From assembly GCF_900142925.1 (NCBI RefSeq), contig NZ_FRCN01000013.1, forward strand, positions 113,880-177,879: a stretch of DNA of 64,000 nucleotides, in the 5' to 3' direction. The notes beneath the pieces were generated by a model that was not told the DNA's origin, searched no databases, and saw nothing but the letters and a program-made list of their open reading frames with translations. The DNA comes from Chitinophaga sp. CF418 (GTDB lineage Bacteria; Bacteroidota; Bacteroidia; Chitinophagales; Chitinophagaceae). Positions 52,765 through 61,717 of the stretch are shown here, one piece after another. The number at the start of each line of letters is the position of its first letter. Within the stretch, counting starts at the first letter, position 1. A program made the translations under genes and the position numbers.

Positions 52765-53259
52765 CTATAGTTTCGTGATCTTTTTCAACCTTTCCAGTAC
52801 ATAAAATACGGCAGGACAGATCGTGCTGTTCAGGTAAGTGATGTTGGGCCGCTTGATAAAATCAAAACTGTCGGTGTAGGGATAATTCTCACAATCGCCT
52901 GGACGGGCATCGTAGATGCTGCAATAATTATCAGCATCAAGAAAGGGACAGGGGCTGAATTTCACCACATAATCCCCGTCTTCATCCATACGCAGGTACT
53001 GGTCAATAAAGGCGGATTCCTTCATGCCTTTATATTTGGCGATGCGTTTGATATCGGGCATCTTAAAGCGGGGGCTGATCGTTTTACAGCAACCGGCACA
53101 TTTCAGGCAATCAATATGACTGAAAGCCTCATCATGCAGGTCTGGCAATAGCTTCTCCACACCTCTTCCCCTTTTCGTCTGCAGCTTCTGCAGGAACTGC
53201 TTGTTGGCCTTTTGCTGCTCCTGGGCCTTCTGTTCCCAGTTTATAAGTAATTCGTCCAT
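52765..53259 (-). CDS. YkgJ-family cysteine cluster protein
   Basis: A 164-residue protein with a predicted zinc/iron-binding cysteine cluster: CLKCAGCCKTISPRF (about residues 53-67) and later CPFLDADNYCSIYDARPGDCENYP. It begins MDELLINWEQKAQEQQKANKQF with a charged helix. The ATG at 53259 is preferred over an upstream start because the -7 promoter element lies directly before it. The family has no assigned reaction. It converges with the MFS gene, just 4 bp apart. Confidence 0.82.
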   Translation of the reverse strand: MDELLINWEQKAQEQQKANKQFLQKLQTKRGRGVEKLLPDLHDEAFSHIDCLKCAGCCKTISPRFKMPDIKRIAKYKGMKESAFIDQYLRMDEDGDYVVKFSPCPFLDADNYCSIYDARPGDCENYPYTDSFDFIKRPNITYLNSTICPAVFYVLERLKKITKL

Positions 53260-53266
53260 TGGACTG

Positions 53267-53274
53267 CAAAGATA
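53267..53274 (-). promoter_or_regulatory. Consensus -7 element directly before the YkgJ gene
   Basis: On the minus strand this is TATCTTTG, the strongest form of TAnnTTTG. Transcription would start near 53261, two nucleotides before the ATG at 53259, so the mRNA would be leaderless or nearly so. A TTG at about 24 bp upstream is slightly far for -33. Confidence 0.5.
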
Positions 53275-53431
53275 ATGATTAAGCAGTAGCCCGCAGAGCA
53301 AGAGAAGGTTCATCCACCCGAAACAGATGGTATACTGGCAACTCCTGGCCTCATTACATTACATACTTATGACAATTGCCCTTGTTTCCTTTCCACATTT
53401 ATCACCGCATTTTCTCCAACGACCGCACTGG

Positions 53432-53463
53432 TTTGGCCATTGCTAAAAAACGTTATAGCTTTG
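53432..53463 (+). promoter_or_regulatory. Bacteroidota-type promoter of gcvP
   Basis: TTTG at 53432-53435 and TAGCTTTG at 53456-53463 are separated by 20 bp, a textbook -33/-7 pair. Transcription would start near 53470, so the in-frame codons upstream of 53496 are not translated. Confidence 0.75.
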
Positions 53464-53495
53464 CACATTCTTTTCTAACAGACCTGCTTTACATC

Positions 53496-56366
53496 ATGAA
53501 TCTTTTTGATATACAACAAACTGAATTTGTTGGCCGTCATATCGGGCCAAATGAAGCTGAGACCAATCATATGCTGGATACCATCGGGGTCTCATCCCTG
53601 GAAGAGCTGGTAAGCAAAACAGTACCTGGAGCTATCCGCATGCAGCATCCGCTGGCGGTTCCGGCTGCAATGAGCGAGAGTGATTACCTGCGTCATCTGA
53701 AAGATGTATCCTTAAAGAATCATGTATCCCGCAATTATATCGGGCAGGGTTATTACGATACTATCACTCCAAGCGTGATTTTACGTAATGTGTTTGAAAA
53801 CCCGGGGTGGTATACCCAGTATACTCCCTACCAGGCCGAGATTGCACAGGGCCGCCTGGAAAGCCTGCTGAACTTCCAGACCATGGTAAGCGATCTGACA
53901 GGTCTTCCTATCGCAAATGCTTCCCTGCTGGACGAAGCCAGTGCTGCTGCTGAAGCCATGGCAATGTTCTTCAGTGCACTGAACAAAGACCATGATCACC
54001 TGAGCCGTCCAAAGTTCTTCGTAGACGCCAGCACCTTCCCGCAGACAATTGATGTTATATATACCCGTGCTACACCGCTGAACATTGAAGTGGTAGTTGG
54101 CCACTACAATACCGCTGCAATAGACGAAACCTACTTCGGCGCACTGGTACAGTATCCGAACAGCATAGGTAGCGTGGAAGATTACCGCAGCTTTGTTGAC
54201 AAAGTACACACAGCAGGCGCTTATGTAGCAATGGCGACTGACCTGCTGGCGCTGACACTGCTGACCTCTCCGGGTGAACTGGGTGCTGATGCAGCTTTAG
54301 GTTCCGCACAACGTTTTGGCGTACCATTAGGTTTCGGCGGTCCACATGCTGCATTCTTTGCTGTAAAGGATGATTTTAAACGTGCTATCCCTGGTCGTAT
54401 CATTGGCGTGAGCATTGACGCACAGGGCAACCGCGCATTACGTATGGCGCTGCAGACCCGCGAGCAGCACATCAAACGTGAAAAAGCTACTTCCAATATC
54501 TGTACAGCACAGGCGCTGCTGGCTAATATGGCCGCAATGTACGCTGTTTATCATGGTCCAAAAGGCCTGAAGAACATCGCTACCCGCGTGGCTATTCTGG
54601 CTAACGCACTGGCTGAAAAGCTGAGAGCAAAAGGCCTGGAACTGGCTGCTAATTTCTTTTTCGACACCATCGAAGTACGTGTAAGCAACAGTGCTGCTAT
54701 CAAGAATAAAGCTGAAGCGATCGGCATTAACTTCTTCTATCCTGAAAGCGGTCGCGTGATCATCTCCCTCGATGAGACCGTAACCATCCAGGATGTAAAC
54801 GATATACTCGGCGTCTTCGAAGCCGGTAAATTAACCAGCAACAGCGCTGAGCTAAAAGCAACCAGCGTTCCAGCGGGATTGGAAAGGACCTCTCCTTATC
54901 TGCTGCACCCGGTATTCAACACACATCACAGTGAGTCTGAAATGATGCGTTACCTGAAGCTGCTGGAAAATAAAGATCTGTCCCTGAATACTTCCATGAT
55001 ATCACTGGGTAGCTGTACCATGAAGCTGAACGCAGCTACAGAAATGATCCCATTGAGCTGGAACCACTGGAGCAAGATGCACCCATTTGCACCTAAATCC
55101 CAGACCGGCGGTTATCAGCAGATCGTGGATGAACTGAGCGACTATCTATGTAAAATAACTGCTTTTGATGCCTGCAGTCTTCAGCCTAACAGCGGCGCCC
55201 AGGGCGAATATGCTGGTCTGCTGGTAATACGTGCATGGCATGAGAGCAGAGGAGAAGGTCACCGTAATGTGATGCTGATCCCGATCTCTGCACACGGTAC
55301 CAACCCTGCATCTGCTGTAATGGCGGGCTTCAAGGTGGTAGTAGTGAAAGCGCTGGAAAACGGTTACATCGACGTAGCTGACCTGAAAGCGAAAGCTGCA
55401 CAGTATGCAGAGAACCTGGCAGGTATCATGATCACCTACCCTTCTACTTACGGTGTGTATGAAGAAAGTGTAAAAGACATTTGTAATGCCGTTCACGAAC
55501 ACGGCGGACAGGTATATATGGATGGCGCCAATATGAATGCCCAGGTAGGTTTGACCGCTCCAGGCCTTATCGGTGCTGACGTTTGTCACCTGAACCTCCA
55601 CAAGACCTTCGCTATTCCTCACGGTGGTGGTGGTCCCGGCATGGGCCCAATCTGTGTGGCAAAACACCTGGCTCCTTTCCTGCCTGGTCACGTAAACCTC
55701 GACACTAAAGCGCATGCTCACGCAGTATCTGCGGCACCATATGGTTCCGCCAGCATCCTGCTGATCTCTTATGCGTATATCCGCCTGTTGGGCGCTGTGG
55801 GCCTGAAACAGGCTTCCCAGTTCGCTATCCTGAATGCTAACTACATGAAGGCGCGCCTGGAAAAAGCATATGATATCCTGTACAATGGTGTTAATGGTAC
55901 CTGTGCACATGAATTCATTGTTGACCTGCGTCCGTTCAAAGCTACTGCCGGTGTAGAAGCAGAAGACGTAGCAAAACGTCTGATGGACTACGGTTTCCAC
56001 GCACCGACCCTGAGCTTCCCTGTACCGGGCACTATCATGATCGAGCCTACGGAAAGTGAAGATAAGGGTGAACTGGACCGCTTCTGTGATGCAATGCTGG
56101 CTATCCGTGAGGAGATCGCAGCTATCGAAAACGGTACTGCCGACAAGCAGCAAAACATGCTGAAACACGCACCACATACACAGTTTGTAGTAACTGCCGA
56201 TGAGTGGACACGTCCTTACAGCCGTCAGCAGGCAGCATATCCGCTGGAATATGTAAAACTGAATAAGTTCTGGCCATCTATCAGCCGTGTAAACAATACT
56301 CACGGAGACCGTAACCTGATCTGCACCTGTGAGCCGGTAAGCTCTTATGCAGAAGCAGAAGCGTAA
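53496..56366 (+). CDS. gcvP: Glycine dehydrogenase (aminomethyl-transferring), P-protein
   Basis: PLP enzyme of the glycine cleavage system that decarboxylates glycine and loads the lipoyl H-protein. The 956-residue single-chain form starts MNLFDIQQTEFVGRHIGPNEAE, has GNRALRMALQTREQHIKREKATSNICTAQALLAN in the first half, and the PLP lysine in CHLNLHKTFAIPHGGGGPGMGPI. Length matches bacterial fused P-proteins. The ATG at 53496 is fixed by the promoter and the family's N-terminus; an upstream extension of 40 codons has no similarity. Other gcv genes are not in the window. Confidence 0.97.
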   Translation: MNLFDIQQTEFVGRHIGPNEAETNHMLDTIGVSSLEELVSKTVPGAIRMQHPLAVPAAMSESDYLRHLKDVSLKNHVSRNYIGQGYYDTITPSVILRNVFENPGWYTQYTPYQAEIAQGRLESLLNFQTMVSDLTGLPIANASLLDEASAAAEAMAMFFSALNKDHDHLSRPKFFVDASTFPQTIDVIYTRATPLNIEVVVGHYNTAAIDETYFGALVQYPNSIGSVEDYRSFVDKVHTAGAYVAMATDLLALTLLTSPGELGADAALGSAQRFGVPLGFGGPHAAFFAVKDDFKRAIPGRIIGVSIDAQGNRALRMALQTREQHIKREKATSNICTAQALLANMAAMYAVYHGPKGLKNIATRVAILANALAEKLRAKGLELAANFFFDTIEVRVSNSAAIKNKAEAIGINFFYPESGRVIISLDETVTIQDVNDILGVFEAGKLTSNSAELKATSVPAGLERTSPYLLHPVFNTHHSESEMMRYLKLLENKDLSLNTSMISLGSCTMKLNAATEMIPLSWNHWSKMHPFAPKSQTGGYQQIVDELSDYLCKITAFDACSLQPNSGAQGEYAGLLVIRAWHESRGEGHRNVMLIPISAHGTNPASAVMAGFKVVVVKALENGYIDVADLKAKAAQYAENLAGIMITYPSTYGVYEESVKDICNAVHEHGGQVYMDGANMNAQVGLTAPGLIGADVCHLNLHKTFAIPHGGGGPGMGPICVAKHLAPFLPGHVNLDTKAHAHAVSAAPYGSASILLISYAYIRLLGAVGLKQASQFAILNANYMKARLEKAYDILYNGVNGTCAHEFIVDLRPFKATAGVEAEDVAKRLMDYGFHAPTLSFPVPGTIMIEPTESEDKGELDRFCDAMLAIREEIAAIENGTADKQQNMLKHAPHTQFVVTADEWTRPYSRQQAAYPLEYVKLNKFWPSISRVNNTHGDRNLICTCEPVSSYAEAEA

Positions 56367-56805
56367 TAATGGAATTTGAGCACTGAAAGATAAAGTCCTG
56401 TATGATACAGGCATAAAATATAAGCGGCGGTATCGTGAGATATCGCCGCTTTTTTGTGTTGTTAACGAACTGGAACGAAGATCATGCAGACTGTTTTTTT
56501 ATCACTACAGATCCTGCTGCCAGATCATGTATCGCCCTTCTTTCTTCATTGAAATGAATGGTAACAAAAGATAGGTTATTGTTCATGAATGAATCTGTGT
56601 TATAAAATTTGTGCGTTACCTCACAATTCTGCCCCCTCCCGATTGTCTTTTGCATGTAATATCAGGTAATTCATATAAAAAACTTTTTCCTGATTACCAA
56701 CTATTTAAGCCCAACTAATACTAAGTTGACGGGATTTTCGTTTATATTATAAGTATTTTAATAATATTTTATATAAATTAGATATAAGAAAAACCAATAT
56801 TAGTT
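56367..56805. other. 439-bp region after gcvP
   Basis: Contains the gcvP terminator (56422-56455), then A/T-rich sequence without a gene I can support. No clear -33/-7 pair precedes the gene at 56806. Confidence 0.5.
56422..56455 (+). terminator. Rho-independent terminator after gcvP
   Basis: AAGCGGCGGTATC (56422-56434) and GATATCGCCGCTT (56439-56451) pair with one G-U and a 4-nt loop, followed by a T-run. Confidence 0.88.
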
Positions 56806-57324
56806 ATGCAGGACTACTCTTTTATGTCCACCGAAGAGATATTTCTTCTTCAGGATGCGTTGAAAAAGAACACAAGGCAGATTTACAAATTCATTGGAAT
56901 TGGTCTGCTCCTGGTGGTAATCGCCGCTTTTGTACCTCAATTTTTTCTCAGTAAACGCCTTAGCGACGAAGAGATCAATCAGTCCTTATTTTCCTATAAG
57001 AACGCCTGGTTCTGGGTTTGGCTGATGTCTTTTGTGCTGGTGCTGGTCTTCGCACTGATAAAAGTAACAGATGTACGTTACTATACGATCAAAAAAGATC
57101 TTACCAAATTACAGAAAGGACAGATACAGGTGCCATTGGAAATGATCTATCAGGGGAACAATGATATGCAGACAAGCTTCATTGTGCAACAGGAAGGTTT
57201 AAAGAAAAGACAGCGGTTATTTTACTGGATGCGCGGCAGGCTGGATGACTTCAAAGCTGGTCAGCAGGTAGAGATCGTATACGGACGTTATTCCCGTGTG
57301 ATCCTTGCCATCACCAAGCTTTAA
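56806..57324 (+). CDS. Hypothetical two-span membrane protein
   Basis: A 172-residue protein with two transmembrane segments near residues 27-47 (FIGIGLLLVVIAAFVPQFFL) and 68-88 (FWVWLMSFVLVLVFALIKV). The C-terminal part, KKRQRLFYWMRGRLDDFKAGQQVEIVYGRYSRVI, looks like a small cytoplasmic beta domain. I do not recognise the family. Its terminator is at 57386-57420. Confidence 0.7.
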   Translation: MQDYSFMSTEEIFLLQDALKKNTRQIYKFIGIGLLLVVIAAFVPQFFLSKRLSDEEINQSLFSYKNAWFWVWLMSFVLVLVFALIKVTDVRYYTIKKDLTKLQKGQIQVPLEMIYQGNNDMQTSFIVQQEGLKKRQRLFYWMRGRLDDFKAGQQVEIVYGRYSRVILAITKL

Positions 57325-57385
57325 ATTCATCATTAACCAACCATATCCGCTGCAAGTAGCGACTATCAACCTTTATTTATAACAG

Positions 57386-57420
57386 GGCCAATCTCTATGA
57401 GGTTGGCCTTCTTTTTTTTA
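57386..57420 (+). terminator. Rho-independent terminator
   Basis: GGCCAAT and GTTGGCC (inverted, with G-U) enclose about 9 nt and are followed by TTCTTTTTTTTA. It ends the two-span membrane protein transcript and precedes the MmcQ gene. Confidence 0.7.
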
Positions 57421-57459
57421 CCTTTACCCCTATCCAGTTCTACTTCACATAATACTATT

Positions 57460-57810
57460 ATGAATATTGAACAATTCAGAGAATATTGTTTGTCACTGCC
57501 AGGCGTTACAGAGGAATTTCCTTTCGGTGAAGAGATCCTTGTATATAAGGTAAAAGGTAAGATGTTCACACTTACGCATGTTGATAGTTTTGACACATTC
57601 AACCTGAAATGCGATCCCGAGATAGCCATTGAACTGCGGGAGCGGTACGACGGTGTAACACCGGGTTATCATATGAACAAGAAACATTGGAATACCATAG
57701 ATGTGCATTCCAATATTCCTAACCGTTTACTCTATGAATGGATCAAAGACTCCTATGACCTGGTGGTAAAATCATTACCCAAAAAAGACAGGGAAGGGCT
57801 GTCATCTTAG
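57460..57810 (+). CDS. MmcQ/YjbR family protein
   Basis: A 116-residue protein of the MmcQ/YjbR (CyaY-like fold, DNA-binding) family. Visible are MNIEQFREYCLSLPGVTEEFPFGEEILVYKVKGKMFTLT and GYHMNKKHWNTIDVHSNIPNRLLYEWIKDSYDLVVKSLPKK, matching the family in order and length. The ATG at 57460 is used; an upstream extension overlaps the terminator. A CocE-type hydrolase gene follows 44 bp later. Confidence 0.85.
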   Translation: MNIEQFREYCLSLPGVTEEFPFGEEILVYKVKGKMFTLTHVDSFDTFNLKCDPEIAIELRERYDGVTPGYHMNKKHWNTIDVHSNIPNRLLYEWIKDSYDLVVKSLPKKDREGLSS

Positions 57811-57854
57811 TATACAGACAACTATTCAGACCTAAACAAATCATTAAATCGCTT

Positions 57855-59750
57855 ATGAGAAAATTGTTATTGCTGGTGATAACAGCACTTATCTTTCACA
57901 CTTCCTGTGTGAAGGGTATCAATCAGGATTCTTTATGGATGCGTGAAAACTACACCAAGAAAGAGGTGTACATCCCCATGCGTGATGGTGTGAAATTGTT
58001 CACCACCGTCTACATGCCAAAAGATAAATCAGAGAAACATCCTATCCTCATGACCCGCACTCCTTATTCCTGTGCACCATACGGAGAAGACAAATTCCTG
58101 CCGCTCTGGAACCATTACTTTAATACCTACCTGCATGAAGGATATATCATCGTTATGCAGGACGTAAGAGGACGCTGGATGAGCGAGGGTACATTCGTGG
58201 ATGTACGACCTTACAATCCCAATAAAAAGACTAAGCAGGATATCGATGAAGCCAGCGATACCTACGATGCTATTGACTGGCTGGTGAAGAATCTGGAGAG
58301 CAATAACGGTAATGTGGGCGTAATGGGTATCTCCTACCCCGGCTTTTATTCTACTATGGCTGCACTGAGCGGTCACCCGGCGTTAAAAGCCGTGAGTCCT
58401 CAGGCGCCCGTGACCGACTGGTTCGCAGGAGATGACTTCCACCATAATGGCGCCTTCTTTATCACGGACGCCTTTGCTTTTTATACCAGCTTTGGTAAAC
58501 CAAGACCTAAACCTACTACCGTAGGTCCTAGCAGTTTTGAATATCACAATACCGACAATTACGACTTCTACCTGCGTACAGGAGCTGTAAAGAATTTTAC
58601 CCGCTTAATGGGCGACAGCATCGCTTTCTGGAAAGATCTCATGGCGCATCCTGACCAGGACAACTGGTGGAAAGCACGTAGCGTAAGACAATTCCTGACA
58701 AACGTACAACCAGCTATGCTGGAAGTAGGTGGCTTGTTCGATGCAGAAGACTGCTTCGGCGCATGGAACACGTATAAAGCGATCGAAAAGCAAAGTGGCA
58801 AAACTAATAACCGCATTGTAATGGGCCCCTGGTATCATGGACAATGGTCGAGGGTAAATAACGGTTCATCCCTGGGTAATGTCCGCTTTGGCAGCCCTAC
58901 CTCCAGCTGGTACCAGGAGAATATAGAAGTTCCTTTCTTCAACTATTATCTGAAAGGGAAAGGCTCTGCTGACAGCATTGCAGAAGCCACTATCTTCTTT
59001 ACAGGAGAAAACCAATGGCGTAAATTACCACAATGGCCACTGGCAAATATCCAACAGAAATCACTGTACCTGCAGGCCAATGGTAAACTGGACTTTAGCA
59101 AACCTCTTTCTGCCGGTAGCTTTACCGGATACGTAAGCGATCCCGCCAAACCAGTGCCATATACAGAAGATATACATTTCGACCGCACCATCAATTATAT
59201 GACAGATGACCAGCGCTTTGCCGCCAGACGTCCGGATGTAGCTGTATTTGAAACGCCAGTGCTGACGGAAGATGTTACTGTTGCAGGACCTCTATTAGCG
59301 AAACTGGTAGTAAGCACCAGCGGCACAGATGCAGATTTTGTAGTGAAACTGATCGATGTGTTTCCAAACGATTTCAAATATGAAACAGATGTGCCCAGCG
59401 AACACCGCAGGGTACCTACTGCCACCTATCCGATGGGAGGCTACCAGATGCTGGTACGCGGCGAGATCATGAGAGGTAAATACCGTAACAGCTTTGAAAA
59501 ACCGGAAGCATTCAAGCCTAACACCCCTACTGATGTGAACTTTAGCCTGCCTGACGTAGCTCATACCTTCAAAAAAGGGCATAAGATCATGGTACAGATA
59601 CAAAGCAGCTGGTTCCCACTGGTGGACAGGAATCCGCAGGTATTTACCAATATTTATACCTGTGACGACAAGGATTTCCGGAAAGCAGACATCCGCATTT
59701 ACCATGATGCTCAGCACGCTTCGCATATAGAATTGCCGGTAATCAAATAG
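57855..59750 (+). CDS. CocE/NonD family hydrolase (X-Pro dipeptidyl-peptidase S15 type)
   Basis: A 631-residue exported alpha/beta hydrolase acting on acyl or peptide bonds. The signal ends in LIFHTSC, which could be a lipoprotein cysteine (about residue 18). Catalytic segments: GISYPGFYS (nucleophile Ser), GGLFDAEDCFGAW (Asp) and GPWYHGQW (His). The C-terminal jelly-roll (from about 420: TEDVTVAGPLLAKLVVSTSGTDADFVVKLIDVFP) is characteristic of this family. Candidate activities include glutaryl-7-ACA acylase-like and alpha-amino-acid ester hydrolase. Substrate unknown. Confidence 0.88.
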   Translation: MRKLLLLVITALIFHTSCVKGINQDSLWMRENYTKKEVYIPMRDGVKLFTTVYMPKDKSEKHPILMTRTPYSCAPYGEDKFLPLWNHYFNTYLHEGYIIVMQDVRGRWMSEGTFVDVRPYNPNKKTKQDIDEASDTYDAIDWLVKNLESNNGNVGVMGISYPGFYSTMAALSGHPALKAVSPQAPVTDWFAGDDFHHNGAFFITDAFAFYTSFGKPRPKPTTVGPSSFEYHNTDNYDFYLRTGAVKNFTRLMGDSIAFWKDLMAHPDQDNWWKARSVRQFLTNVQPAMLEVGGLFDAEDCFGAWNTYKAIEKQSGKTNNRIVMGPWYHGQWSRVNNGSSLGNVRFGSPTSSWYQENIEVPFFNYYLKGKGSADSIAEATIFFTGENQWRKLPQWPLANIQQKSLYLQANGKLDFSKPLSAGSFTGYVSDPAKPVPYTEDIHFDRTINYMTDDQRFAARRPDVAVFETPVLTEDVTVAGPLLAKLVVSTSGTDADFVVKLIDVFPNDFKYETDVPSEHRRVPTATYPMGGYQMLVRGEIMRGKYRNSFEKPEAFKPNTPTDVNFSLPDVAHTFKKGHKIMVQIQSSWFPLVDRNPQVFTNIYTCDDKDFRKADIRIYHDAQHASHIELPVIK

Positions 59751-59757
59751 TTACTAA

Positions 59758-59790
59758 CTTGCAGGGCATCCCCGGCGGGTATCCTGCAAG
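59758..59790 (+). terminator. Possible hairpin between CocE and FKBP genes
   Basis: CTTGCAGG (59758-59765) and CCTGCAAG (59783-59790) are perfect 8-bp inverted repeats, followed by a short T-rich stretch. It may reduce read-through into the FKBP gene. Confidence 0.4.
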
Positions 59791-59820
59791 GGTATTTTGA
59801 ACAGTTCAATAAACCATTAT

Positions 59821-60546
59821 ATGATCAGAAAAGCCCTATTACTTGGAGTTCTGTGTGTGGCTACCCTTCCCGGTTACGCACAAAAAAGGAAGAAAAAGTC
59901 CAAAAAAGACGAGGAAGTTCCGGTTGCTGCAGCGCCGGCTCCGTTACTGCAAACCAAACTGGATACCATCAGCTATGCTATTGGTCTGGAATTTGGCAAT
60001 ATGCTGAAAACCCAGGGGCTGGACAGCATAAAAACTGATGTACTGGCTAAAGCGCTGAAAGAAGCCGTTAGTGGCGGCACACCATTAATAACAAAAGAAC
60101 AAGGTAATATGAGTGTTAGTGAATATTTACAACAGATAAAAGCTGAGAAAATGCAAAAGAACAAGGCTGCCGGCGAACAGTTCCTGGCGGAAAATAAAAC
60201 CAAACCAGGTGTGGTAACTCTGCCAAGCGGTTTGCAGTACCAGATCATCACTGAAGGTACCGGGCCCAAACCAACCATCAATGACAAGGTAAAAACACAC
60301 TACCATGGTACTTTAATAGATGGTACCGTATTCGATAGCTCTGTAGAGAGAGGTCAGCCTATATCCTTCCCTGTTAGCGGTGTTATCAAGGGTTGGACTG
60401 AAGCATTGCAGCTGATGCCTGTAGGTTCAAAATGGAAACTGTTCATTCCTTCCGAACTCGCTTACGGCGACCGTCAGGCAGGTCCGAAAATCGGCCCTAA
60501 CAGTGCGCTGGTATTTGAAGTGGAGCTGATCGCGATCGAGAAGTAA
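59821..60546 (+). CDS. FKBP-type peptidyl-prolyl cis-trans isomerase, exported
   Basis: Protein-folding enzyme of the periplasm. The 241-residue protein has a signal peptide (MIRKALLLGVLCVATLPGYAQ), a Lys-rich linker, an N-terminal dimerisation-type helical region (TISYAIGLEFGNMLKTQGLD), and a C-terminal FKBP domain with VKTHYHGTLIDGTVFDSSVERGQPISFPVSGVIKGWTEALQLMPVGSKWKLFIP and GPNSALVFEVELI. ATG at 59821 is preferred over an upstream TTG at 59797. It follows CocE, with its own terminator. Confidence 0.93.
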   Translation: MIRKALLLGVLCVATLPGYAQKRKKKSKKDEEVPVAAAPAPLLQTKLDTISYAIGLEFGNMLKTQGLDSIKTDVLAKALKEAVSGGTPLITKEQGNMSVSEYLQQIKAEKMQKNKAAGEQFLAENKTKPGVVTLPSGLQYQIITEGTGPKPTINDKVKTHYHGTLIDGTVFDSSVERGQPISFPVSGVIKGWTEALQLMPVGSKWKLFIPSELAYGDRQAGPKIGPNSALVFEVELIAIEK

Positions 60547-60564
60547 TTTTTCAATTGTAGATAG

Positions 60565-60602
60565 AAAAAGGCGAATGAAATCCTCATTCGCCTTTTTTAT
60601 TA
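60565..60602 (+). terminator. Rho-independent terminator after FKBP gene
   Basis: AAAAAGGCGAATGA (60565-60578) and TCATTCGCCTTTTT (60584-60597) are perfect inverted repeats with a 5-nt loop and a T-run. It may also serve aroC from the other strand. Confidence 0.88.
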
Positions 60603-60649
60603 TTGGAATTCTTTGACTCCTGACAGAGTCCACGCGGGAGATCACCGTT

Positions 60650-61645
60650 TTATTTAAACACCCTGCCGCTTCTCTGTTCCAGCAGCATAAAATCTGCAAG
60701 CGCCATGGCCGCTACGGCTTCCAGGACTACAGGTACTCTCAATGCGATGCACAGATCGTGACGTCCTTTTACGCTGAAGCTTTCCACTTCCCCGCTTTTT
60801 ATATTCAGTGTGTGTTGTTCTTTAGGTGTGCTGGAGGTAGGCTTTACGGCTACCCGGAATACCAGGGGATTGCCATTTGTAATACCTCCTACTACCCCAC
60901 CGGCATGGTTGGTAGCTGTTTTACCACTTGCATCCAGGATGGCGTCATTGTGCTCTACTCCTTTCATGCGCGCGGCGGCAAAACCTGCCCCGAATTCAAT
61001 CCCCTTGATGGCAGGGATAGAGAATACGGCGTGTGCAATGGTCGATTCCACAGAATCAAAGAAAGGCTCTCCGAGACCAATAGGCAGCCCTTCTACTACA
61101 CATTCCACAATACCACCAACGGAGTCTTTTGCGGCAATCGCTGCTTCCAGTCCTTTTTCTGCATCAGGCAGACCACCCACTTCGATCAGCGTTGCTTTTA
61201 CAGAAATACCAGGACCCAGGATCTTCTTTGCGATGACACCGGCAGCTACCAGGTTCAGGGTCAGACGGCCGCTGAAGTGACCGCCACCGCGGTAATCTTC
61301 AAAGCCGCCAAACTTGTGGGTAGCTACGAAGTCTGCATGACCGGGACGGGGAAACTCACGGAGTTTCTCGTAATCGGTACTGCGGGTATTGTTGTTCTCA
61401 AATAATATTGTGATAGGAGCACCGGTGGTACGGTCGTTAAACACACCGGATTTAATGTAAGGCAGATCCTCTTCCTTACGGGGTGTGGTACCTTTCGCAC
61501 CTGCTTTACGCCTTTCCAGGTCGGGCAGGAAGTCCTCCTGGGTAAGTGGAATACCGGCAGGAATGCCGTCAATATTCACGCCTACGCTGGCGCCGTGCGA
61601 TTCTCCAAAAACGTTCACCCGGAATAATCTACCAAAGCTGTTCAT
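60650..61645 (-). CDS. aroC: Chorismate synthase
   Basis: Makes chorismate from EPSP using reduced FMN, the last shikimate-pathway step. The 331-residue protein starts MNSFGRLFRVNVFGESHGASVGVNIDGIPAGI, and carries RPGHADFVATHKFGGFEDYRGGGHFSGRLT, and HAVFSIPAIKGIEFGAGFAAARMKGVEHND (with NHAGGVVGGITNG). All are family signatures. It is somewhat shorter than E. coli AroC (about 360). It is the last gene of the aroB-aroA-aroC run. Confidence 0.96.
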   Translation of the reverse strand: MNSFGRLFRVNVFGESHGASVGVNIDGIPAGIPLTQEDFLPDLERRKAGAKGTTPRKEEDLPYIKSGVFNDRTTGAPITILFENNNTRSTDYEKLREFPRPGHADFVATHKFGGFEDYRGGGHFSGRLTLNLVAAGVIAKKILGPGISVKATLIEVGGLPDAEKGLEAAIAAKDSVGGIVECVVEGLPIGLGEPFFDSVESTIAHAVFSIPAIKGIEFGAGFAAARMKGVEHNDAILDASGKTATNHAGGVVGGITNGNPLVFRVAVKPTSSTPKEQHTLNIKSGEVESFSVKGRHDLCIALRVPVVLEAVAAMALADFMLLEQRSGRVFK

Positions 61646-61717
61646 GCTGTTTGTATATTTTTTTCAGCGCTGACCAATAGATACCAATCCGGCCCTTGTT
61701 GGTCAGCCCTGCTTCTA

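Noticed and set aside
53376..53495. 40-residue N-terminal extension of GcvP
   Set aside because: It contains the promoter (53432-53463), and the family's N-terminus begins at 53496.
55146..56414. 422-codon open frame on the minus strand
   Set aside because: It is entirely antisense to gcvP, whose sequence is well conserved; a by-product of codon use.
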